Below are positions 34,872-43,776 of a stretch of DNA of 64,000 nucleotides, in pieces (the stretch's first letter is position 1; each line of letters starts with the position of its first letter). The stretch is from Yimella sp. cx-51 (GTDB taxonomy: Bacteria; Actinomycetota; Actinomycetes; Actinomycetales; Dermatophilaceae). The notes beneath the pieces are model-generated. The model was not told the DNA's origin and did not search any database. It saw only the letters and a list, made by a program, of their open reading frames with translations. The stretch is taken from positions 2,728,001-2,792,000 of the forward strand of contig NZ_CP072113.1 of NCBI RefSeq assembly GCF_017654605.1. The letters are read 5' to 3'. Both the position numbers and the translations under genes were made by a program.

Positions 34872-37091
34872 GCTCGCCTGCTCTTCTCGGCCGGAGGGCT
34901 GGAAGCCCTTGAGCCGCAGCGAGTTGCCGACCACGAAGAGCGACGAGCAGGCCATCGCCAGACCGGCGACCATCGGGCTCATCCGCCCGGTCATCGCCAG
35001 CGGAATGGCCGCGACGTTGTAACCGAAGGCCCAGATGAGGTTGCCGTAGATCGTGCGCAGGGTGCTACGCGAGAGCTCGACCGCGGTGGCGACCTTGCGC
35101 GGATCGCCGCTCATGATCGTGATGTCGGCGGCCTGCATGGCGGCGTCGGTTCCGGTGCCCATTGCGATGCCGAGGTCGGCCTGCGCGAGAGCAGCGGCGT
35201 CGTTCACACCGTCGCCGACCATCGCGACCACGCGGCCTTCGTCCTGCAACCGGACGACCTGTGCCGCCTTGTCCGCCGGGGTCACCTGCGCGATGACCTC
35301 CTCGATGCCCAACCGGTGCGCCACTGCATCAGCCACGGACGCGTGGTCGCCGGTGAGCAGAACCGGCTGGAGGCCGAGGGCTCGATACTCCGCAACAGCT
35401 TGTGCCGCAGTGGGTTTCACCTCGTCGGCCACCTTCACGAAGCCGCGCGCTGCGCCGTCCCAGCCGACGAGCACGACCGTGCCGTCGCCGTCCCGGGCCC
35501 GTGCGACCGCGGACGCGAGTTCAGCCGCGAGCGGCATGCCGTCTTCCACCAGGAGCTTTTCCTGGCCGACGACCACGGGCACCCCGCGCACCGTGCCGCG
35601 AACCCCGAACCCGTCGACCGTCTCGAAGTCGTCGACGGAGGGCACCTCGCCACCCTCGGCGCGGACGATCGCCTGCGCGATGGGGTGCTGCGAACCGGCC
35701 TCGACGGTGGCGGCCGCCCGCAGCACAGCCTTGCCGCCGTGCACCTGCACCACCTTCATCTCGCCGGTGGTGAGGGTGCCGGTCTTGTCGAGCACGACGG
35801 TGTCGATGCCGCGGGAGGTCTCAAGGGCTTGCGGTCCGCGGATGAGGATGCCGAGCGAGGCCCCACGGCCGGTGCCGACCAGCAGCGCGGTCGGCGTCGC
35901 GAGGCCGAGAGCGCAGGGGCAGGCGATCACCAGCACGGCCACCAGCGCGGTGAACGCTGTGGCCAGCGAGCCGCCGATCACCCACCATCCCAGGAAGGTC
36001 AGTGCGGCGATGCCGAGTACGACCGGCACGAAGATGCCGGCCACCTTGTCAGCCAGTCGTTGGGCGTTGGCCTTGCCGGTCTGCGCCTGCTCGACCATGC
36101 GAGCGATACCGGCCAGCGCGGTGTCGGCTCCGACCTTGGTGGCCCGCACCACGAGGCGTCCGGTGAGGTTCAACGTGGCACCGGTCACCTCGCCGCCGAC
36201 GCCCACGTCGACCGGCACGGATTCACCCGTCATCGCGGAGCTGTCGATACTTGAGCGGCCGATCTCGACCACCCCGTCGGTAGCGATCTTCTCCCCAGGA
36301 CGCACAACGAACAGATCGCCGACGCGTAGCTGCTCCAACGGAATCCGCTGCTCCCGCTGGTCGCGCAGCACCGCGACGTCCTTGGCGCCGAGTTCGGCCA
36401 GCGAGCGCAAGGCCTCTGTGGACGACCGCTTGGCGCGGGCCTCCAGGTAGCGGCCAGTGAGCAGGAATGCCGAGACACCGGCTGCGGCTTCGAGATAGAT
36501 CGCGCTGGAGGCGTGCTCGGGGTGCATGAGCAACTCGAAGTGGTGCTTCATGCCGAGCTCACCGGCGTCGCCGAAGAGCATCGCCCAGACCGACCAGAGG
36601 TAGGCGGCGAGCGTCCCGATGCTGACCAGTGTGTCCATGGTCGAGGCGCCGTGGCGGGCGTTGGTCCAGGCCGCGCGGTGGAAAGGCAGCGCGCCCCACA
36701 GGACGACCGGGGTGGTGAGCGCGAGGGCGACCCATTGCCACCCGGTGAACTGCAGCGCAGGCACCATCGACATCAGCATCACCGGCAGCGTGAGCGGCCA
36801 GACGATCATGAGGCGCTGACGAAGGACGTCGGCGGGCGCGACCTCGTGGTCCATGTGGTCGTCGGCAGACACCTCGGTGGCGCCGTAACCGGTCTTCTCG
36901 ACCACGCCGATCAGGTCGTCGACGGTGATGGGCCTGGGAGCCCTCACCAGCGCCTTCTCGGTCGCGTAGTTGACGCTCGCCTGCACGCCGTCGACCCTGT
37001 TGAGCTTCTTCTCGATGCGCGCCGCGCACGATGCGCAAGTCATGCCCGTGATGTCGAGCTCGACGTCGCGTACGTCCTGATCCGTGGTCAT
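34866..37091 (-). CDS. copA: Copper-exporting P1B-type ATPase
   Basis: A 741-residue copper pump that moves Cu(I) out of the cytoplasm using ATP. One N-terminal heavy-metal domain has GMTCASC (Cys 19 and 22). The core has the transmembrane metal motif CPC in ACPCALGLATPTA, the phosphorylated Asp in DKTGTLTTGE, the TGES actuator loop, the SeHP-type SQHPIAQAI block and the hinge GDGVNDAAAL. These features define a CopA-type P1B-1 ATPase. A CsoR-type operator lies 27 bases upstream of the ATG, so copper should induce it. CopZ and csoR are not in the window. Confidence 0.95.
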   Translation of the reverse strand: MTTDQDVRDVELDITGMTCASCAARIEKKLNRVDGVQASVNYATEKALVRAPRPITVDDLIGVVEKTGYGATEVSADDHMDHEVAPADVLRQRLMIVWPLTLPVMLMSMVPALQFTGWQWVALALTTPVVLWGALPFHRAAWTNARHGASTMDTLVSIGTLAAYLWSVWAMLFGDAGELGMKHHFELLMHPEHASSAIYLEAAAGVSAFLLTGRYLEARAKRSSTEALRSLAELGAKDVAVLRDQREQRIPLEQLRVGDLFVVRPGEKIATDGVVEIGRSSIDSSAMTGESVPVDVGVGGEVTGATLNLTGRLVVRATKVGADTALAGIARMVEQAQTGKANAQRLADKVAGIFVPVVLGIAALTFLGWWVIGGSLATAFTALVAVLVIACPCALGLATPTALLVGTGRGASLGILIRGPQALETSRGIDTVVLDKTGTLTTGEMKVVQVHGGKAVLRAAATVEAGSQHPIAQAIVRAEGGEVPSVDDFETVDGFGVRGTVRGVPVVVGQEKLLVEDGMPLAAELASAVARARDGDGTVVLVGWDGAARGFVKVADEVKPTAAQAVAEYRALGLQPVLLTGDHASVADAVAHRLGIEEVIAQVTPADKAAQVVRLQDEGRVVAMVGDGVNDAAALAQADLGIAMGTGTDAAMQAADITIMSGDPRKVATAVELSRSTLRTIYGNLIWAFGYNVAAIPLAMTGRMSPMVAGLAMACSSLFVVGNSLRLKGFQPSGREEQASS

Positions 37092-37117
37092 GTGAAGCCG
37101 CCACCTCCGTCGTCGAA

Positions 37118-37136
37118 TATACCCCTCGGGGGTATA
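37118..37136. promoter_or_regulatory. CsoR-type copper operator
   Basis: TATACCCC-TCG-GGGGTATA is a perfect 8-base inverted repeat with a 3-base spacer. It has the GC-rich core and AT flanks of CsoR operators and sits just upstream of copA. CsoR releases such sites when it binds Cu(I). Confidence 0.85.
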
Positions 37137-37164
37137 AGGCGTCGGGTGGGTGAGTTCATTCCCC

Positions 37165-37170
37165 TAACCT
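37165..37170 (+). promoter_or_regulatory. Leaderless -10 box (TAACCT)
   Basis: TAACCT ends 7 bases before the GTG at 37178, which has no Shine-Dalgarno sequence, so the thioesterase transcript is probably leaderless. Confidence 0.6.
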
Positions 37171-37177
37171 GCTGGGT

Positions 37178-38044
37178 GTGACCGCGACTGTTCTGGATCC
37201 GCACTCCAACGCCTACTACCGCCGCCTCGACTCCAACACTTTCATGCCGACGCTGCACGCCCAGGGTGCATGGCAGGAAGCCGAGCAGCACATGGCGCCG
37301 ATCAGCGCGTTGATCACCCACATGCTCGACACCCATGATCCCCGCGACGACATGCAGATCGGGCGGATCACCTTCGAGATCCTCGGCATGATCCCGGCGC
37401 AGGAGTCGCACATCAAGGTGCAGACGATCCGCCCCGGACGCACGATCGAACTCCTTGAAGCAACACTCACCATCGGCGGACGCACGATCATCCGAGCGCG
37501 CGCGTGGCGGCTGTCGGTGCAGGACACCAGTGCATACGCCGGCGACGAACTCCCCGCCATCGAGGGCCCGGACGCTGCCAAACCGGTCGACCCCACGCAG
37601 GAATGGCCGGGCGGTTACATCGCCTCCCTGGAGATGCGTGCCCTGCCGGGCGGACGGGACGGTCGGCGTGCGGTCTGGCTGCGCACCGGTCCGTCGCTCA
37701 TCGAGGACGAAGACACCACGCCGCTTGCCGAACTCATCACGCGCGTCGACACCGCCAACGGCATCGCCACCCGCATCCGGCCGACCGACCTGATGTTTCC
37801 CAATGTCGAACTCTCGGTGCACCTGGTACGCACGCCCCGACGCGGCTGGGTGGGCCTGGACACCGCAGTCACCTTCGGCGCGACCGGCCTGGGCCTCACG
37901 TCATCGACGCTGCACGACGAGGACGGCCCGGTGGGCAAGGTGGAGCAGTGTCTGACGGTGCGGGAGTTCCCTGCCGCGCCTGACCAGCTCAGCCGGCTGG
38001 GAGCGTCCGACCCGCCTTCATCCGCACGATCGAGTCGGCGATGA
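37178..38044 (+). CDS. Acyl-CoA thioesterase-like double-hotdog protein
   Basis: A 288-residue protein of the thioesterase (TesB/4HBT_3-like) family, widespread in Actinobacteria. The N-terminal hotdog has the substrate-entry region GAWQEAEQHMAPISALITHML and the strand MQIGRITFEILGMIP; the second hotdog has TAVTFGATGLGLTSSTLHDEDGPVG with the conserved Asp/Ser region. It would hydrolyse acyl-CoA thioesters, but the chain length is unknown. The GTG start is supported by the -10 box. Its 3' end runs 56 bases into the convergent thiQ gene, a long overlap that lengthens the tail with Ser/Arg-rich sequence. Confidence 0.8.
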   Translation: MTATVLDPHSNAYYRRLDSNTFMPTLHAQGAWQEAEQHMAPISALITHMLDTHDPRDDMQIGRITFEILGMIPAQESHIKVQTIRPGRTIELLEATLTIGGRTIIRARAWRLSVQDTSAYAGDELPAIEGPDAAKPVDPTQEWPGGYIASLEMRALPGGRDGRRAVWLRTGPSLIEDEDTTPLAELITRVDTANGIATRIRPTDLMFPNVELSVHLVRTPRRGWVGLDTAVTFGATGLGLTSSTLHDEDGPVGKVEQCLTVREFPAAPDQLSRLGASDPPSSARSSRR

Positions 38045-38639
38045 CCTCGGCCTCGGAGTGGTCGTGGGTCACCAACACCACGGTCGTGCCGGTGGTGGTC
38101 AGGATCGACCGCAGTTCTTCCGCGAGCCGTTCGCGCAGGTCGCGGTCGAGCGCTGACAGCGGCTCGTCCAGCAGCAGCAGTCTCGGACGTGCAGCCAGCG
38201 ACCTGGCCAGCGCCACGCGTTGCTGCTGACCGCCGGAGAGTGTGGTGACATCACGTTTCTCCGCGCCACCCAGACCGACCAGGTCGAGCAGTTCGGCCAC
38301 TCGTTTGCGCTGTTCCTGCTTCGGCACCTTCTGGCGAGCGAGGGCGTAGGCGACATTCCCCGCGACGTCGAGATGGGCGAAGAGCTGCCCGTCCTGGAAC
38401 ATCAGGCCGAAGCCGCGCTTGTGGGTTGGCACCTGCGTGACGTCGACGCCGTCGAAGTGCACGCGCCCGGCGTCCACCTCCTGCAGCCCGGCGATCACCC
38501 GCAGCAGGGTCGACTTGCCGCACCCGGAGGGTCCGAGCAGGGCAACCACGCGACCGCCCTCAACCTCAAGCTCGACCTTGTCGAGAGCGACCGTGTCGCC
38601 GAAACGCACGCTCACCCCGTCGACCAACAGCCCGTTCAT
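37989..38639 (-). CDS. thiQ: Thiamine ABC transporter ATP-binding protein
   Basis: A 216-residue ABC ATPase. The motifs are complete: Walker A GPSGCGKST, Q-loop MFQDGQLF, signature LSGGQQQR, Walker B LLLLDEPLSALD and the His switch VTHD. It powers uptake by the permease coded just upstream. The start overlaps the permease stop by one base. Assignment to thiamine follows from the TPP riboswitch and ThiB-like binding protein, since ThiQ and FbpC ATPases look alike. Its 3' end overlaps the thioesterase gene. Confidence 0.88.
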   Translation of the reverse strand: MNGLLVDGVSVRFGDTVALDKVELEVEGGRVVALLGPSGCGKSTLLRVIAGLQEVDAGRVHFDGVDVTQVPTHKRGFGLMFQDGQLFAHLDVAGNVAYALARQKVPKQEQRKRVAELLDLVGLGGAEKRDVTTLSGGQQQRVALARSLAARPRLLLLDEPLSALDRDLRERLAEELRSILTTTGTTVVLVTHDHSEAEVIADSIVRMKAGRTLPAG

Positions 38640-40288
38640 CAGAAGGCTCCCGTTCCTCGTACACCGAGTCGCTCGACGACGACCATCACCGTGGCCGTCA
38701 CGGCAGCAAGGATGACCGACCCGGCCAGCGCCATGCCGAAGTAGTTCGCCCCGGGGTGGCCGAGCAGCTGGTAGATCACCACGGGCAGAGTCGGATTCTC
38801 CGGCCGCGCAAGGAAACTCGTTGCTCCGAACTCACCGAGCGACACCGCGAACGCGAAGCCAGTGGCGGCCAGCAGTGGCTTGGCCAGCACGCGACGGTCG
38901 ACATCCCAGAAGGCCCGCAGCGGTGTCGCGCCCAGGCTCGCCGCTGCATCACGCTCACGGGGGTCGACAGACCGCAACGCGGGCGCGACGATCCGCACCA
39001 CCAACGGCAGGGCGACCATCGCCTGCGCGATCGGGACGAGGATCGGCGACGACCGTAGATCGAGTGGCGGCTCGTCCAGGGCGATGAGGAATCCGAAGCC
39101 GACCGTCACCGCCGAGATGCCCAGCGGCAGCATGAAGACGGTGTCGAGGCCCGAGAGCAGGCGGCGGCCGGCGGTGGAGCGAGGGCGGCGGGTGACCACG
39201 AAGCTGACCAACAGCCCCAGCGTCACGGCCAACACCGTCGCGTCGATCGCCACGCGGAACGACGTGGCCAGGGCGTCGGTGACGCTGGCGGCCAGCACGG
39301 GCGACTCATCCACCCTCGTGAGACGTCGGTAGTTGTCCAGCCCCCAGCCGTCCCCGACCTGCAACGACCGGACGACCAGCGTCAGCAGCGGAGCCGCCAC
39401 GAAGAGCACCGCCAGAGCGGTGAGCCCGATCAGCGGCAGATCGCTACGCCGCACCCTCTGGCGGGCACTGACACCGGCGCGCAGCCGCACCAGCCCGGAC
39501 CGGGCCGTGGTGCGTTCGGTGATCAGCAGCAGGCCAATCACGGTGACTGCCTGCAGCAGACTCAGTACCGCCGCCGCGCGCAGGTCGAGGAAGTTGGTGG
39601 TGAGCAGGTAGATCTCGGTCTCGATGGTCGAATAGCGCACACCACCGAGGGTTAGCACGACGCCAAACGCTCCGGCACAGAAGAGGAAGACGACGCTGGC
39701 CGCCGAGACGATTGCCGGACGCAGGGCCGGCAGCACCACCGTGCGCAGCACCGTCATCGGACCCGCACCAAGCGCCGCCGCCGCCTCCATCTGCCGTACA
39801 TCCAGCGACTGCCACCGGCTGCCGACCGTGCGCACCACAACGGCGATGTTGAAGAAGACGAGCGCGAGCAGGATCGCCTGCCACGAGCCGTCCCAGCCCA
39901 GGAAGCCCAGCGGCCCCGACGGCGCCAGCAGGGTGCGGAAGGCAACCCCGACGACGATGGTCGGCAGCACGAAAGGCATCACGAGCAGACCCCGCACCAA
40001 CCCCATCGCGGGCAGCTTCAACCGGTAGGTGACATACGCGATCGGGACGCCGATGGCGACGGTGAGTGCGGTGGCCAGCGAGCTGATCCAGACCGTGAAC
40101 CACAGCACCCGGCCGGTGCGGCTGCGTCCGAGCACCTCGCCGAAGGCGTCGAAGGACCACCGCCCGTCGATGTGCAACCCGCGCGCCACCATCGCCGAGA
40201 CCGGCAACAGGAAGAAGACCGCGAGGAAGACCAACGGAACCAGCGCCGCGAGCGCCAGTCCCGTTGTGCCTAGGCGGTTTCGACGCAT
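38639..40288 (-). CDS. thiP: Thiamine ABC transporter permease, fused two-half form
   Basis: A 549-residue membrane protein with about twelve membrane segments in two halves, each with its own ABC-permease EAA loop (EAAAALGAGPMTVLRTVVLP in the first half and RDAAASLGATPLRAFWDVD in the second). This duplicated form is that of ThiP and FbpB. It forms the translocation path for the substrate captured by the lipoprotein ThiB. It begins one base inside the thiB stop, so the three genes are coupled. Confidence 0.9.
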   Translation of the reverse strand: MRRNRLGTTGLALAALVPLVFLAVFFLLPVSAMVARGLHIDGRWSFDAFGEVLGRSRTGRVLWFTVWISSLATALTVAIGVPIAYVTYRLKLPAMGLVRGLLVMPFVLPTIVVGVAFRTLLAPSGPLGFLGWDGSWQAILLALVFFNIAVVVRTVGSRWQSLDVRQMEAAAALGAGPMTVLRTVVLPALRPAIVSAASVVFLFCAGAFGVVLTLGGVRYSTIETEIYLLTTNFLDLRAAAVLSLLQAVTVIGLLLITERTTARSGLVRLRAGVSARQRVRRSDLPLIGLTALAVLFVAAPLLTLVVRSLQVGDGWGLDNYRRLTRVDESPVLAASVTDALATSFRVAIDATVLAVTLGLLVSFVVTRRPRSTAGRRLLSGLDTVFMLPLGISAVTVGFGFLIALDEPPLDLRSSPILVPIAQAMVALPLVVRIVAPALRSVDPRERDAAASLGATPLRAFWDVDRRVLAKPLLAATGFAFAVSLGEFGATSFLARPENPTLPVVIYQLLGHPGANYFGMALAGSVILAAVTATVMVVVERLGVRGTGAF

Positions 40289-41364
40289 CAGCCGGAGGTC
40301 GCGTCCTGCCAGGTGCGCAGCCAGGCGTCCCGGTTGGCGGTGATCTTCGCCGGGTCGACACTCAGCGTCTTCTCCGGCACCTTCACCGCGGTGCGCCAGG
40401 CGTCCGGCAACGCGATCGAGCGGTCAACCGGGAAGACATACATGTTGGTCGGCAGGGCGGTCTGGAAGCTCTTACCGAGCATGAAGTCGATGAACGCCTT
40501 GGCGCCCGGTTCGTTCTTTGCGCCGGCCAGCACGCCGGCGTACTCCACCTGACGGAAGCAGGACTGCGTCATCGCGGAGGTCGTCGACTTGCCGTCCTTG
40601 AGCGTGTCAGCCGGAGAAGTGTTGTACGACAACACGATCGGACGACTGCCCTTGCCTCCGCCGGCGGTGTAGTCGACATTCCACGCATCGCTCCAGCCGC
40701 TGGTCACCTTGGTGCCGTTGGCCATGAGCTTCTTCCAGTACTCCTGCCAACCGTTGTCGCCGTACTTGGCGATGGTGGCCAGCAGGAAGGCCATGCCCGG
40801 CGACGACGTGGCGGCACCCGGCGTGACGAACAGGCCCTTGTACTCGGGCTTCACCAGGTCGTCCAGCGTCTGCGGCACGGGCTTGTTCTTGCTGGCGAAC
40901 CACGCGTTGTCGATGTTGACGCAGACATCACCGAAGTCGATCGGCGTCATGGCCGATGCCGAATCGCCAGGCAGGGCGTAGGCAGACGCGCTCTTGGGCA
41001 GCGCCTTGGAGGTGTAGTTGGTCAGCGCCTTGGCGTCGACGACGCGGCTGGCGAAGGTGTTGTCGATGCCGAAGACGACATCGCCGGTGGGCTTGCCCTT
41101 GGACAGGACGACAGAGTTGGCCACCTTTCCGGCGTCCCCGGACGCGAGCACCTTCACCTGGTAACCGGTGCTCTTGGTGAACTCGGCCAGCAGCTCCTTG
41201 GGCGCCACCCACGAATCGTGGGTGACGAGGGTGACGGTGGTGACCTTGCTGCCGCTGGAGGACGAACTGCTCGACTTCTCCCCGGTGGTCGAGCAACCGG
41301 CCACGGTCGCGCCGAGCGCGAGGCAGCACAAGGTGATCAAAGGTGTGTGGGACTTACGGAACAA
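40288..41364 (-). CDS. thiB: Thiamine-binding lipoprotein of ABC transporter
   Basis: A 358-residue substrate-binding lipoprotein with lipobox VAGC (Cys at about 24) and a Ser-rich linker. The mature domain has TLVTHDSWVAPKELLAEF, GDVVFGIDNTFASRV and later SYNTSPADT, matching the ThiB/TbpA family, which captures thiamine and its phosphates outside the cell. The start is TTG at 41362-41364, supported by GAGGAGG 6 bases upstream; no ATG or GTG fits. The gene lies behind a TPP riboswitch, so it should be off when thiamine pyrophosphate is plentiful. Confidence 0.9.
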   Translation of the reverse strand: MFRKSHTPLITLCCLALGATVAGCSTTGEKSSSSSSSGSKVTTVTLVTHDSWVAPKELLAEFTKSTGYQVKVLASGDAGKVANSVVLSKGKPTGDVVFGIDNTFASRVVDAKALTNYTSKALPKSASAYALPGDSASAMTPIDFGDVCVNIDNAWFASKNKPVPQTLDDLVKPEYKGLFVTPGAATSSPGMAFLLATIAKYGDNGWQEYWKKLMANGTKVTSGWSDAWNVDYTAGGGKGSRPIVLSYNTSPADTLKDGKSTTSAMTQSCFRQVEYAGVLAGAKNEPGAKAFIDFMLGKSFQTALPTNMYVFPVDRSIALPDAWRTAVKVPEKTLSVDPAKITANRDAWLRTWQDATSG

Positions 41365-41390
41365 CGGATCCTCCTCAGGTGGTGCAAGGA

Positions 41391-41480
41391 GGGGCTCGAC
41401 TTCCTACACCGGTACTAACCGGATCAGGTTCGAGGGTCTGCGGCCTGGTGCCGCACTCTCAGCGCTCGGTGCGCTCCCCT
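41391..41480 (-). ncRNA. TPP riboswitch (THI element)
   Basis: Reading the minus strand, the conserved CTGAGAGTGC and ACCCTCGAACCTG blocks, then ATCCGGTTAGTACCGG and GTAGGAAG, form the TPP-sensing fold. The outer helix pairs AGGGG near 41480 with CCCCT near 41391. The thiB ribosome-binding site follows at once, so control is probably by hiding that site in the bound state. Confidence 0.95.
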
Positions 41481-41660
41481 GTCGTTTCCGCGACCGACGC
41501 TACACGTTGCCGCCTTCCGGCGGGGCAACGGTCCATGTGCCGCTCATCGCACGCACTGCGCGGGGACGATTGCCCACATCCTCGCCGCCAAACGTGGCAG
41601 GCTCTCCCCGAAGCACTTACCAGCGCGGCCGGACTTCTCGGCCATCGACAGGAGGAACAC

Positions 41661-41981
41661 ATGGGTTCTCTGGTGTGGAAGATCGTCGCCGCCGCCGCCG
41701 GCGTGGCCGCGACCCAGATCGCCACGAAGGTCACGACCAAGGGGTGGGGCCTCGCCACCGGCAACCCGGCTCCGGTCGGCCGCCACGACCCGAACTACTC
41801 GGCGAAGCAGACCGCTCTCTACACCCTCTTCGCGGCCGGCGTCGCGCAGGGCATGCGCGCACTCGGCGAGCGCAAGGCCGCTGAGTACTGGACCAAGTCG
41901 GCTGGTCACCCGCCGCAGGCCGTCGTCAAGGAACACCAGAAGGCGTTGGAGAAGGCGCAGAAGAAGGCCGCCAAGGCCTGA
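41661..41981 (+). CDS. DUF4235 small membrane-associated protein
   Basis: A 106-residue protein matching the actinobacterial DUF4235 pattern: start GSLVWKIVAAAAGVAATQIATKVTTKGW, then an Asp/Asn-rich loop, a second hydrophobic stretch ALYTLFAAGVAQGM and a Lys/Ala-rich tail. Two weak membrane segments are likely. GGAGG precedes the ATG. The function of the family is unknown. A strong hairpin follows, between it and the convergent regulator gene. Confidence 0.85.
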   Translation: MGSLVWKIVAAAAGVAATQIATKVTTKGWGLATGNPAPVGRHDPNYSAKQTALYTLFAAGVAQGMRALGERKAAEYWTKSAGHPPQAVVKEHQKALEKAQKKAAKA

Positions 41982-41995
41982 ACCCCGCTCATCCG

Positions 41996-42039
41996 GCGCG
42001 CCACGTCGAACCCACACTTCGGGTCTTGACGTGGCGCGC
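41996..42039. terminator. Bidirectional hairpin terminator
   Basis: A perfect 12-base stem, GCGCGCCACGTC (41996-42007) with its complement (42028-42039), encloses a second CCC/GGG pairing. It sits between the convergent DUF4235 and Lrp/AsnC genes and could stop transcription from both sides. There is no U-tract. Confidence 0.7.
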
Positions 42040-42061
42040 AGTTATGCTCGCGGCCTGTCGG

Positions 42062-42586
42062 CTAGGACTGCCAGGGCGTGCCAGCTCCTTTGATCTCGTT
42101 GAAGACCAGCCAGGTGCGGGTGCCGAGGACGCCGGGGATGGCCTGGATCTGCTCGAGCACGAGTTCGCGCAAGGCCTGGTTGTCGGGCGCGTGCACCTGC
42201 GCGATGACGTCGAACTCAGAGCCCATGAGGGAAATGCGGTCGAGATACGGCAACTGTTCCAAGGCTGCGCTGACCGCGCGCCAGGAGTTCTGCTCGATGT
42301 TGATTGCCACGTAGGCGGTGGTCGTCAGTCCGGCGGCGGCCGGATCGATCGCGATGGTGAAGCCCTTGATCACGCCCCGTTCGCGTAGCCGCTCGATCCG
42401 GGCGTACGCGCCCGCGCGGCTCAGGTGCAGCCTTTCGGCGAGCGCCCGCACCGACACCCGCGAATCGGCGACCAACTCGGCGATGATCCGTCGGTCGACC
42501 GAGTCGACGCCCTCGACCGATCGTCCATCTGCGACCCGACTCCGATCGAACTTGCTGGACGAATTGCTTCCTGAACCGTCATTCAT
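42062..42586 (-). CDS. Lrp/AsnC-family regulator of bkd
   Basis: A 174-residue regulator. After a Ser-rich 25-residue start comes the helix-turn-helix (VDSVDRRIIAELVADSRVSVRALAERLHLSRAGAYARIERL) and a C-terminal RAM ligand domain with GSEFDVIAQVHAPD. Lrp-type proteins form octamers and sense amino acids. It is divergent from bkdA with about 65 bases between, the usual place for a BkdR-like activator that responds to branched-chain amino acids. The ATG at 42584-42586 begins just before the HTH; longer starts lack a signal. Confidence 0.88.
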   Translation of the reverse strand: MNDGSGSNSSSKFDRSRVADGRSVEGVDSVDRRIIAELVADSRVSVRALAERLHLSRAGAYARIERLRERGVIKGFTIAIDPAAAGLTTTAYVAINIEQNSWRAVSAALEQLPYLDRISLMGSEFDVIAQVHAPDNQALRELVLEQIQAIPGVLGTRTWLVFNEIKGAGTPWQS

Positions 42587-42651
42587 GAGCCGATCATCCA
42601 CCACTTTCCACCGAACTTGAGCCAGGTGGCACGAGGCGCGACGATAACGTG

Positions 42652-43776
42652 ATGCAGACCACAACGCAGGACGTCGCGGTCGAGGCGTTCCTGCCTTCGC
42701 CGCGTCCGGTGCAGCTGATCGATCCCACCGGCGCGGAAGTGACCCAGGAGGGCACCCGCCGCCCCTACGCGATGCCGACCGCCGACCGACTGCAGGACGT
42801 CTGGCGCCACATGGTGCTGGGCCGCCGGTTCGACCTGCAGGCCACCGCGCTCACCAAGCAGGGACGCCTCGCCGTCTACCCCTCTTCGCGCGGCCAGGAG
42901 GCCTGCCAGGTGGGCGTCATGCGCAGCCTCACGACGCGCGACTGGGTGTTCCCGACCTACCGCGAATCGATGGCGCTGGTCACCCGCGGCATCGACCCAG
43001 TCGAAGTGCTCACGCTGCTGCGCGGCAGCGCACACTGCGGCTACGACCCCATGAAGCACCGCACCGCCGCACAGTGCACGCCGCTCGCCACCCAGTTGGT
43101 GCACGCCGCAGGCACGGCCGACGGCCTACGGCGACGAGGCGAGGACAGCGTCGCACTCGGCTTCATCGGCGATGGTGCAACCAGCGAGGGCGACTTCCAC
43201 GAAGCGCTCAACTTCGCCGCAGTCTTCGATGCCCCGGCGATCTTCTTCGTGCAGAACAACAAGTACGCGATCAGCGTGCCGCTGTCGAAGCAGACCAAGG
43301 CTCCTTCGTTGGCGTACAAGGCAGTTGGTTACGGCATGGCCTGCGAACAGGTCGACGGCAACGACCCGGCCGCGGTACTCGCCGTGATGGACGCCGCCCT
43401 GCGCCACTGCCGCGGCGGCAGCGGCCCCTTCCTGATCGAGGCGCACACCTATCGGATGGACGCCCACACCAACGCCGACGACGCCAGCCGCTATCGCTCC
43501 GGCGACGAGGTGACCGCCTGGCTCGACCGCGATCCGATCGCGCGACTCGAGGCTTACCTGCGTGCCCGCGGCCTGCTCAACGACGACCAGGCCAATGCTG
43601 TGCGCCAGGAGGCCGAAGCGTTGGCCACCGACCTGCGCGACCGGATGAATGTCGACCCGCAGGTCGACCCGATGTCGCTCTTCGACAACGTCTTCAGCCA
43701 GAGCACCCCGCAGGTCGAGCAGGCACGCGCGATGGTGCGCGCCGAACTCGACGCCGACCAGGAGGAGGGGCGATGA
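42652..43776 (+). CDS. bkdA: Branched-chain 2-oxoacid dehydrogenase E1 alpha
   Basis: A 374-residue E1 alpha subunit that binds thiamine diphosphate and decarboxylates branched-chain 2-oxoacids. The TPP motif is GDGATSEGDFHEALNFAAVFDAP ending in NNKYAIS. The phosphorylation-loop region YRMDAHTNADDASRYR is typical. ATG 42652 is preferred over GTG 42649, which immediately precedes it. The stop overlaps bkdB by four bases (ATGA). The order E1 alpha, E1 beta, E2 with a divergent AsnC gene matches mycobacterial bkdABC more than a pyruvate dehydrogenase. Confidence 0.9.
   Translation: MQTTTQDVAVEAFLPSPRPVQLIDPTGAEVTQEGTRRPYAMPTADRLQDVWRHMVLGRRFDLQATALTKQGRLAVYPSSRGQEACQVGVMRSLTTRDWVFPTYRESMALVTRGIDPVEVLTLLRGSAHCGYDPMKHRTAAQCTPLATQLVHAAGTADGLRRRGEDSVALGFIGDGATSEGDFHEALNFAAVFDAPAIFFVQNNKYAISVPLSKQTKAPSLAYKAVGYGMACEQVDGNDPAAVLAVMDAALRHCRGGSGPFLIEAHTYRMDAHTNADDASRYRSGDEVTAWLDRDPIARLEAYLRARGLLNDDQANAVRQEAEALATDLRDRMNVDPQVDPMSLFDNVFSQSTPQVEQARAMVRAELDADQEEGR

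Noticed and set aside
42645-42650. TAACGT as a leaderless -10 box for bkdA
   Set aside because: It ends only one or two bases from the start codon, too close for transcription to begin at the ATG.
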